A stretch of DNA of 58,325 nucleotides from a virus: positions 1 through 58,325 of IMG/VR virus record IMGVR_UViG_3300032334_000450. One strand, given 5' to 3'. Both the position numbers and the translations under genes were made by a program. Under the pieces are notes generated by a model. That model saw only the letters and a program-made list of their open reading frames with translations, had not been told where the DNA came from and did not search any database. Below, in pieces: positions 41,801-48,176 of this stretch; position 1 is the first letter of the stretch, and each line of letters opens with the position of its first letter.

Positions 41801-44800
41801 GGTACGCCGTTCGAGAGGACGATCGCCAAAGGTGTGTTTGAGTCTTTATACGACAGCGACACCGCGCCTAAGCTTGAGTTTATTACTGAGGGTAAACCCT
41901 ACTACGACCCTAAGACCAACACAGTCTATATCCAACGCGATGCGTCTGCGGCGGTTACATTGCACGAAGCGTTGCATGCTGCATTGCAGTGGTATGTTTA
42001 TCAGAACCCAGACGCACCAGAAGTTCGTGCGCTGAAAGCTTCTCTCAAGCAGGTTGTTAACTTTAAAGGCCAACTGAGCCCTGACGCCAAGCGCGTGCAG
42101 GACGTACTCAAGACGCTGATGAAGGACAAGAAGGAACTCGACGCTGTTTTGGAATTGATTTCCTACGGCAACACCCTTAACGACTTCCGTCGCGCACTGG
42201 AAGCTATGGACAGCACCGAGGCTCCCAAGTCTTTTTACAACGCGGCTAGTAACATCTGGCAAGCAATTCTGACGACTGTGCAGAAGCTCGTTGGTGTTCG
42301 TCCCTCCGTTGCCGCCGATGTGATCGGCAACACGTTCAAGCTGCTTGAAGCCGCTGGTGCTGGCAAGAAGGGCGAGGCTGTTGGTAATAAGCTCGAGTCA
42401 AAGATCAGCACGCTTACTGACGCGTTTAAGAATTGGTTCAAAGATAGCAAAGTTGTTGACAACGACGGCAATCCGTTAGTTGTGTACCATGGTACAAGCG
42501 CTAGTTTCAACACGTTTGAAAAAGAAATGCTCGGTGCGGCAACGGGTGCCCCATCAGCGAAGCTAGGTTTCTTCTTTGCAGGAGACCCAAGCACCTCGGC
42601 TGAGTACGCCAAGAACGCGAGAAGCACAAGAACACAGAGCCCTGCAGAAGCGGAAATTTCTTATCTGCGTAAAGACCTTGCACGTTATCGGAAAGGTCTA
42701 TCTGAAGCCACAGCACAAAGAGACCCAAATTCTCCTGAAGGTAAATCTTTGCGCGAACGCCAAACAAAGTACCGCGCTAAGAGACTTGAAGAAGCAAAGC
42801 TAAAGCTAAAGAAAAACCCTAGCGATTCGCTCGCTAAATGGGAAACTGAGAACTACGCTAAAGAGCTCCCAGAAACAAGCTACGTAGCTATTGCTGAATC
42901 CTCCGTCCGAGAGTACACGGAAAGTATAGCCAACGCTGAAAAGAAACTGAAAGCTTTAGAAGCTGAAGTCGCCGCAAATGAGAAGACAATCGGGCAACGC
43001 GCTGGCGAGAACATCATGCCCGTGTACATCAGCTTGCAGAATCCGCTCATCATGGATCAGAAGGGTGCTAAGTACCGCATCATGTCGTACCGTGACACAA
43101 TCATAAAAGCTAAGCGTGATGGACACGATGGTGTAATCATCAAGAACACATATGATGGCAAGGCACAGCCTAGCTGGGTACAGCGTTTGATCGCCAAATG
43201 GCGTAAAGAAGACGTACCATCAGACACAATCTACATTGCGTTCGAGCCAAACCAGATCAAGTCTGCGATCGGCAACAACGGTAACTATGACCCTAACTCT
43301 AACAACATTCTCGAAGCCGCTGTTGAAAGCACTGGTACAACACAAGGTAAAGTCGACCCACAAGACTACCGCATCTATAACAAGAAGGTTGCACCTGCAG
43401 CCCTGAGCACTAAGTTTGTGTTCGACCTTATCGGTTGGCAACGTGGTGTTGAAAAAGTAAGTGATCTGTCTTCTAAACTCGCAACGGTGATCCGAAAAGA
43501 TTTCCCTATTGCCGAGCGTTATATTACATACGTAAATTCTACGTTTGGTGCAAATGCTCCTACCATTGATGCGATGCGCGATTTCAAAATTGATAAAAAT
43601 ACTGGTTATCAGCGTATGGAGCAGTTGGCTAACTTTGTTGAATCACGTAGCGCCGAAGAAGCCAATGCTATTTTCGATTATCTCGACGGAAACAAAAAAG
43701 CACTGGATAAATTCACCGACGCTGATAAAATTAAAGAGATCGCGGACTCCGTCGACAAGAGCATGGCGTTATACATTTCACAGCTCCCAGAAAAAGATAA
43801 GGCGTATTTCGAAGGCACTAAGTTTTCTGAATCACTGTTGTTCGCAGGTAACACTAACCAAGTTGCAAGTCATACTTTTGGTGCACGTAAACTTAGCGAG
43901 ATTATTGGTTTGCAGCACCGGTACGAAGGAACAATAGAAGGCTTTCAGCACTGGATGGGCGTTGACAAGAACGGTGACGTAGATATAACTGGCCCTTTCT
44001 ACCAAGTGTTCGGCCCCAATATTAAAGACCCTGCTGGCCCACCAGTGCCACAAGGATACATGTCGATCAAGGAATTTAATGCTAAGGGTAATCCCGTAGG
44101 CTTTACAGTTGATCCATCACGCCAATGGCGTATCTCTGGGAAGAAAGGCGAAGGCTACAAGTTCACGTCAAACATGACTGCCCAACAAGCCATCCTTGAG
44201 AAGAAAGTTACTTCACTTGCTAATGCAATGCGTAACACCATGGCCGCACTTGCCAATAACTACGCATCCCGCAACTTCTCAAAGGCCGCGGCGCAAATTG
44301 GTTATGAAAATGGCGAACCTACTGCGTTAAGTGTGGCGTTTGATTCTATTGCTGATGTAAAGAAAGTGTTTGGTAGTGCTCCGGACGAAAGCCAGATTCT
44401 TAATATATCTAAAGACGAGTCTAAAACACCGCAGATTGCTGACCTGTATAGAAACTCAAATACATGGGTTCGTATCCCCAATGTCCCTGCTTATGGTGAT
44501 CTTGCAGGGAAGATAATGCCCGGCCCAGTGTGGAGTGCTATGACTGACATGTCTGATCGTAAGCCATTAGTTTCATTCCGTGCGTACAACGGGATGATGC
44601 GTTGGTTTAAAAAGTCTAAGACCGTGTACAACCCCGGGACACACATCACGAATATTGCATCCAACGTAACACTAGCCATGATGCATGACATTCCCGTCAG
44701 CACTATTGGTTCTGCAGCTAAATTATTTGCTAAGTACGAGCTTAACGCCAAAAACCTGACTAAGACTGAACTGGCGATCATGTCTGAGTTTATGAATTCT

Positions 44801-46000
44801 GGTGCCATGCTTGGCGACTATTCCAGTGCTGAAGTTAAAGAAGCTATATACAAAGCATGGAGTGAAAATCTTTCACAGCCAACTGACACATCATTGATGC
44901 AACGTCTTAAGATGTTTACAGGTTACGAAAAGTCCAAGGCTGAAATGGGCGTTAAACTGGCTACTAAATATGGAAACAAAATAGACAATATCGCCACTGA
45001 GTTATATGCCGCAGAGGATAACGTGTTCCGCCTTGCAGCGTTCATGAAAAAGGTCGGCGAACTGCAAGAGAAAAACAACGAGAAATCGCCTTCTGCAGAA
45101 ACCTATAAGAACAGTGGTAGCTTTGCTCGTGAAGCGTTCCTAGATTACGACATCGACTCTAAAGCTGTGCGTCTTCTCCGTCAGTCATTCCTGCCGTTTG
45201 TGTCATGGTTATACGCGATTACACCCGTCATAGGACGCATAGCTATGCACCAACCATGGAAGATTGCTAATGTAATGATGGTCTACTACCTAATCGATGC
45301 AGCTATGGCATCCGCTGCAGGCGATGATGATGAGGAAAAGCGAAAGCAAGGGCCTGAATATGTCCGTGAGCGCATGTTTGGTATCGGCCCTTACACTCAT
45401 ATACGCATTCCGTTTATGGGCGACGACAAGAACCCTGTGTACTACCGTTTAGGCGACTATGTACCTATGGCGTCCGCGGCTAAGGGATTGCCTAATGGTT
45501 TTATGGGGCAGTCGTGGTTCCCCGGAGCTTTGACCCCTAGTGGTCCCATGGTTTCTGCTGTCATAGGTCTTGTCGGAGGTGTTGACCCATATACTGGCAA
45601 GTCAATCCATAAACCAACGGACTCCGACTGGGATAAGTTTGTGAACGCCGGTATGTTTGCGTATGACATTATCACGCCACCCGCTGTTAGTAGTAAGCAG
45701 CTTAAGTCTATAGTTGATATTGCAAATGAAAAGACAGGCCCAACTGGAGCACCAGTTAGCGACCTTGCAATTGCGCGTACATTTGGCCTTAAGTTGTATG
45801 AGTTTAATGTCGACGAAGCTGCATACTACCGCAGCGTGGAGATTCGCAAACTGCAACGTGACTATAAAGCCGCGATGAATAAGGCCGCTCGAGAGGAATA
45901 CCGCAAAGGCTATCCTGACCCAGCCGCACTGGAAAAAGAACTTGGCGGTTTACGAGAGCGTATGCTTGAAGCTATTGATAAAGCACGAGGAGAAGAGTAA
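38882..46000 (+). CDS. Giant polyvalent internal virion protein with HExxH and ART domains
   Basis: A 2,372-residue protein. Order: a glycine-zipper region (about 123-178), flexible Pro/Thr-rich spacers, a metallopeptidase-like HEALH (1028-1032), an ADP-ribosyltransferase-like domain from YHGT (1202-1205) to FEPNQIKSAIGNNGNYDP (about 1450) split by a coiled insertion, a large helical region and a hydrophobic C-terminal stretch (about 2102-2147). The order matches the large polyvalent proteins delivered with DNA. Substrates are unknown. It likely enters the cell with the genome and modifies host proteins. Confidence 0.82.
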   Translation: MDYFDGLFSDSEPKKKKEREVGITGSAAPNYFGNSILPDSYFASQAPVQQERVNNPGFMSDIKRASGQFISGAGSTLRDIGAEQLGGDIEQYGAGIVRRNPSEISSFSDVLSRPLTTAREAVGEVAPQVGLTVGGQVGGRLVGGALGLPFGPAGVAVGQQIGGFVGGLLPTAVQTYGGIRSEQREKGIDEKGRALAVTIPAALLERFGGAERVALRVAGEGTEFLARELGSNAYKAAAKQFARGGVEELVTEIPQTALERYGVSGQASDLTSAEALNEYGVAGAKAFLGGGAIRTGLSVAAGTRPDPTVTIQPDGTITSNQPLPGADGEVDLTNPNNVITTPEAAAKKLSEFDPYAEIAARAAAGRPMSAEEATQYLSSSLAAQKAGQEYIDLMQNREETLGRIGQVGEQYQRMIGRRGDQLLGVQETGDLARPIVSRLQDEAQQQEAPYIAAAQAGAGAQQLPGMTQGAGTQADFSRIMNPDVMQPIEPQGYEPLARTDLLPAQPAPFSNMRLDRPGPQESLTGPTSQLSDRPVTPEPAPVSPLVAQAATLPSAPAAGGVSSTPATTTTNGTQTTQAKQTKAKKQKAPITVGSVVKVNDKEITLSQEQADAWNKAQEAYESRARRARELTNYQERESALRGAGMQLSAERRKITGALTAKEQQAANRVADRQTAEQKAQDDMGLTAALQTANRTNVANNPLQAGVQGAEKKPVPGKTSLTVNSLRNIRDALLNPSATVEGISDKEQKIADAVRAFAKSYYKFSNAGGNMLRGVPTETPILDENGRVVKEDGETVYKPTKLAGQTPAEQRGQVKAKTGGRVKTTLDQLEQTRQALAGLGEAVGGNAKDVEAIVKLVKDMVQQKLHTQFNDEGMNEDFGQKTAERKDGRDPTDVAFEKMDTMLSQGWRAAKDNMFQGESDAAFVRQTPIRNSAEATAAGVEQTPLEEAAKGTTTFGSGKPATGILGVLRYIRNSGTPFERTIAKGVFESLYDSDTAPKLEFITEGKPYYDPKTNTVYIQRDASAAVTLHEALHAALQWYVYQNPDAPEVRALKASLKQVVNFKGQLSPDAKRVQDVLKTLMKDKKELDAVLELISYGNTLNDFRRALEAMDSTEAPKSFYNAASNIWQAILTTVQKLVGVRPSVAADVIGNTFKLLEAAGAGKKGEAVGNKLESKISTLTDAFKNWFKDSKVVDNDGNPLVVYHGTSASFNTFEKEMLGAATGAPSAKLGFFFAGDPSTSAEYAKNARSTRTQSPAEAEISYLRKDLARYRKGLSEATAQRDPNSPEGKSLRERQTKYRAKRLEEAKLKLKKNPSDSLAKWETENYAKELPETSYVAIAESSVREYTESIANAEKKLKALEAEVAANEKTIGQRAGENIMPVYISLQNPLIMDQKGAKYRIMSYRDTIIKAKRDGHDGVIIKNTYDGKAQPSWVQRLIAKWRKEDVPSDTIYIAFEPNQIKSAIGNNGNYDPNSNNILEAAVESTGTTQGKVDPQDYRIYNKKVAPAALSTKFVFDLIGWQRGVEKVSDLSSKLATVIRKDFPIAERYITYVNSTFGANAPTIDAMRDFKIDKNTGYQRMEQLANFVESRSAEEANAIFDYLDGNKKALDKFTDADKIKEIADSVDKSMALYISQLPEKDKAYFEGTKFSESLLFAGNTNQVASHTFGARKLSEIIGLQHRYEGTIEGFQHWMGVDKNGDVDITGPFYQVFGPNIKDPAGPPVPQGYMSIKEFNAKGNPVGFTVDPSRQWRISGKKGEGYKFTSNMTAQQAILEKKVTSLANAMRNTMAALANNYASRNFSKAAAQIGYENGEPTALSVAFDSIADVKKVFGSAPDESQILNISKDESKTPQIADLYRNSNTWVRIPNVPAYGDLAGKIMPGPVWSAMTDMSDRKPLVSFRAYNGMMRWFKKSKTVYNPGTHITNIASNVTLAMMHDIPVSTIGSAAKLFAKYELNAKNLTKTELAIMSEFMNSGAMLGDYSSAEVKEAIYKAWSENLSQPTDTSLMQRLKMFTGYEKSKAEMGVKLATKYGNKIDNIATELYAAEDNVFRLAAFMKKVGELQEKNNEKSPSAETYKNSGSFAREAFLDYDIDSKAVRLLRQSFLPFVSWLYAITPVIGRIAMHQPWKIANVMMVYYLIDAAMASAAGDDDEEKRKQGPEYVRERMFGIGPYTHIRIPFMGDDKNPVYYRLGDYVPMASAAKGLPNGFMGQSWFPGALTPSGPMVSAVIGLVGGVDPYTGKSIHKPTDSDWDKFVNAGMFAYDIITPPAVSSKQLKSIVDIANEKTGPTGAPVSDLAIARTFGLKLYEFNVDEAAYYRSVEIRKLQRDYKAAMNKAAREEYRKGYPDPAALEKELGGLRERMLEAIDKARGEE

Positions 46001-46263
46001 TGGCAACTAAAGACCCAAGACTAACAAGAGCAGGTGTGTCAGGTTACAACAAGCCCAAGGCTACACCTAACCACCCTACCAAAAGCCACGTAGTTGTGGC
46101 AAAATCTGGCGACCAAGTGAAGACAATTCATTTCGGTCAACAAGGAGTTAAGGGCAGCCCTGACGGGTCTGCTCGAAACGAGGCGTTCAAGGCGCGTCAC
46201 GCCAAGAACATTGCAAAAGGCAAAATGTCAGCCGCCTATTGGGCCGACAAAGTTAAATGGTGA
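46000..46263 (+). CDS. Small basic protein (87 aa) with AYWADKVKW end
   Basis: An 87-residue basic protein overlapping the end of the giant gene (TAATG). The closing part KARHAKNIAKGKMSAAYWADKVKW is a recurring phage tail-end motif. High Lys/Arg content suggests DNA or membrane binding. It may be packaged with the internal proteins or made late. Function unknown. Confidence 0.7.
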   Translation: MATKDPRLTRAGVSGYNKPKATPNHPTKSHVVVAKSGDQVKTIHFGQQGVKGSPDGSARNEAFKARHAKNIAKGKMSAAYWADKVKW

Positions 46264-46268
46264 ACATT

Positions 46269-46415
46269 ATGGCTACAAAGAAAATGAACCCCTTCGGCAA
46301 AGGCGAATCCAAGAAAATGGAAGCCGCTGAAAAGAAAATGGCTCCTAGCAAAAAAGCTTATGCTGCAATGGAGAAGAAATATGAGCCCGGTATGCACAAG
46401 GGTAAGAAGAAATGA
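46269..46415 (+). CDS. Lysine-rich microprotein (48 aa)
   Basis: A 48-residue protein very rich in Lys and Met (MATKKMNPFGKGESKKM and on, ending KGKKK), starting six bases after the previous stop. Helical and basic, it may bind nucleic acid. It overlaps the next gene as ATGA. No ribosome binding site is evident, so it likely depends on coupling. Confidence 0.65.
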   Translation: MATKKMNPFGKGESKKMEAAEKKMAPSKKAYAAMEKKYEPGMHKGKKK

Positions 46416-46558
46416 AACCCGGTCTCTATGCCAACATTAATGCAAAACAGGAACGTATAAAAAACGGCTCCGGTGAAAAGATGCGTAAGGTTGGTAGTAA
46501 AGGTGCCCCAACTAAAGCTGACTTCATCAAGTCTGCGAAGACTGCGAAGAAGAAATAA
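46412..46558 (+). CDS. Basic conserved phage microprotein (48 aa)
   Basis: A 48-residue protein starting inside the previous stop. MKPGLYANINAKQERIKN followed by GSGEKMRKVGSKGAPT is a pattern I recognise from many marine and freshwater phages, where this small basic protein is common. The end KTAKKK is basic. Function unknown. Confidence 0.75.
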   Translation: MKPGLYANINAKQERIKNGSGEKMRKVGSKGAPTKADFIKSAKTAKKK

Positions 46559-46560
46559 TC

Positions 46561-46719
46561 ATGCCGTTTAAATCTGATAAGCAAGCCAACATGATGCGTG
46601 CCGCTATGCACGATACAAAGTTTGCAAAGAAGGTTGGCGTGTCTGTTAAGACAGCAACTAAACTTGTGCGTGATGACCAGAAAGCTCGCGGCGTAAAGCC
46701 AAAAGCAAAGACCAAATAA
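46561..46719 (+). CDS. Basic microprotein (52 aa)
   Basis: A 52-residue basic protein starting two bases after the previous stop (MPFKSDKQANMMRAAMHDTKF, then KKVGVSVKTATKLVRDD). The KQANMMRAAxHDxxFAKKVGxxxxxAxxxVxDD pattern recurs in phages. A terminator follows at once, so it is the last gene of the main late transcript. Confidence 0.72.
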   Translation: MPFKSDKQANMMRAAMHDTKFAKKVGVSVKTATKLVRDDQKARGVKPKAKTK

Positions 46720-46739
46720 GGAGCTTCGGCTCCTTTTTG
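46719..46739 (+). terminator. Intrinsic terminator after the lysine-rich genes
   Basis: Arms AGGAGC and GCTCCT around a TTCG loop, followed by five T. The TAA of the last gene overlaps the first arm. Confidence 0.88.
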
Positions 46740-46806
46740 TTGTCACAATTCCGACGTAGTATTGATCTGCAACCGATGTGGTTGTTTACCTTTTTAGGGA
46801 TATATC

Positions 46807-47046
46807 ATGAAATTCGAGATGGAATTTGGTTGGTTAAACAACAACAAGATCAGTATTGAGACACACGACTTTGATGTCATTAGCATCTTCCAAGAGTTCG
46901 TGCGTTTCCAAGAAGCATACGGCTGGGCTGTTGAGTACGTAGCTGTCGAAGATATTGACTTTGAAGATGAAGACGAAGAAGACACCGAAGAAGAGATTGA
47001 CGGTGACATTGCTGCAGCTTCTGAAGAAGCCGCTGACAAAGAGTGA
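46807..47046 (+). CDS. Acidic protein with Glu/Asp tail (79 aa)
   Basis: A 79-residue protein behind AGGGATATATC. The first 52 residues form a compact alpha/beta unit (MKFEMEFGWLNNNKISIETHDFDVISIFQEF), followed by an acidic tail (FEDEDEEDTEEEIDGD). Acidic tails can mimic DNA or block binding proteins. It lies alone between terminators, so it needs its own promoter, which I could not place with confidence. Confidence 0.65.
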   Translation: MKFEMEFGWLNNNKISIETHDFDVISIFQEFVRFQEAYGWAVEYVAVEDIDFEDEDEEDTEEEIDGDIAAASEEAADKE

Positions 47047-47048
47047 TA

Positions 47049-47432
47049 TCAGGGGGCTCCGGCCCCCTTCTTCTTGGCCTTTTTGTTTTTGGTTTCACGT
47101 TCTTCGTGATGGTGTATGCGGTGGCAGTTTGCACAGAGCACTATGCACTTTTTAACTTCTTCCATGGCTCTCTTAAAAGCACGGTACTTTACTAAGCGAT
47201 TGACCGAGACTTCCTTGGTGCTGCTGTCGATGTGATGAAAGTCAAAAGTGGCAGGATGGTTTTCTCCGCACTTTACGCACGATAGAGTGGCTTTGTACTC
47301 ACGCCACTGCTCTTTATATTTTTTAACCGACGCCTTAGTTGCAGCAAGTACAGTAGCCTTGTTCTTCTCATAGTACGTACTTTGGTACTGCCTATTTTTT
47401 TGCTTGCGAACTTCGGGGTCTTTATATGGCAT
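47049..47432 (-). CDS. HNH endonuclease (Cys-rich type)
   Basis: A 127-residue protein starting at 47432. It is basic at the N-terminus (MPYKDPEVRKQKNRQYQSTYYEKN) and has CVKCGENHPATFDFHHID followed by CIVLCANCHRIHH: two metal-binding Cys pairs and the HH/H active site of an HNH nuclease. It could be a free-standing homing endonuclease or act in packaging. Its last codons form one arm of the hairpin at 47052-47067. Confidence 0.85.
   Translation of the reverse strand: MPYKDPEVRKQKNRQYQSTYYEKNKATVLAATKASVKKYKEQWREYKATLSCVKCGENHPATFDFHHIDSSTKEVSVNRLVKYRAFKRAMEEVKKCIVLCANCHRIHHHEERETKNKKAKKKGAGAP
47052..47067. terminator. GC-rich hairpin between converging arms
   Basis: Arms GGGGGC and GCCCCC around TCCG. 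It is followed by a short T-rich run (TTCTTCTT) on the plus side but lies inside the end of the HNH gene on the minus side. It would stop late transcripts entering the early arm; stopping the other way is less certain. Confidence 0.6.
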
Positions 47433-47865
47433 GCTTGATCCGATACTTCCAATACAAAGCCGTTTCAAAACCCCAAGGCTTACTAGGATCAAATAATTTA
47501 AACCCCGTAGCTATTAGATTGTTTGCTGACGGGGTGTTGTAGTTAGTGTCGGTAACTACCCAGTTCATGCCTAACGCTTTGGCAAGTTTAATGCGCTGTC
47601 GGATAAGCCGCTTCTGGAGTCCCTGTCCTCGATGAGCTTTAACAACACCCGCACGACACATATACATGCAGTCGCTCCAACGACTAGAGGGAGCAAGGCC
47701 AGCGAAGCCAGCCGCCTCACCGTGCTCTGAGTAAGCAATGAACCAGTAGCTATCTTTTGTAATTTCATAAACAGGACAATCGGGGAGACATAGTTTTTGC
47801 AACCAAGTAAGTAGCTGTACCACTTCAGGCAAGCTAGTGTCAACGCGGACAACTTGGTATTTCAT
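47422..47865 (-). CDS. GNAT N-acetyltransferase
   Basis: A 147-residue GNAT enzyme. The acetyl-CoA loop is VVKAHRGQGLQKRLI (about residues 74-88; R/Q-x-x-G-x-G/A type), and the C-terminal part (TPSANNLIATGFKLFDPSKPW) is the usual family end. It overlaps the HNH gene by 11 bases. The substrate is unknown; it could acetylate a host protein or toxin. Confidence 0.85.
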   Translation of the reverse strand: MKYQVVRVDTSLPEVVQLLTWLQKLCLPDCPVYEITKDSYWFIAYSEHGEAAGFAGLAPSSRWSDCMYMCRAGVVKAHRGQGLQKRLIRQRIKLAKALGMNWVVTDTNYNTPSANNLIATGFKLFDPSKPWGFETALYWKYRIKHAI

Positions 47866-47899
47866 ACCACTATTTTGCCTAAAGTTTATGTCAACTACA

Positions 47900-48151
47900 T
47901 TACTTCATGCCTGCTGATTTTGTTCTTGCAAACGATCTATTTGCAGACTTAGGGATAGCGCGGAGATTGCCTACGCCATTCCCACCGCCTTTAACAATAG
48001 GCTTTTTATGATCTACGTCTAGGCCGTCGCCCTTGCGAACGACGCCTTTATTTTCCAGTTGCCGACGAGCCGAGTTCCGCGCAGATCGGTTAGCGATCTG
48101 TTCGGGTTTACCCTGATAATTAGCATACTCTTTTTTATAGTCACGTGCCAT
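47900..48151 (-). CDS. Small HNH-type nuclease, packaging-associated type
   Basis: An 83-residue basic protein with DVDHKKPIVKGGGNGVGNLRAIPKSANRS (about residues 45-73), the compact HNH form (DH...N...) without the Cys pairs. Such proteins occur next to terminases and in other phage modules. Here it follows the primase-helicase. It starts behind AAGGACAACTATC. Confidence 0.75.
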   Translation of the reverse strand: MARDYKKEYANYQGKPEQIANRSARNSARRQLENKGVVRKGDGLDVDHKKPIVKGGGNGVGNLRAIPKSANRSFARTKSAGMK

Positions 48152-48176
48152 GATAGTTGTCCTTACAAAAGATGGC

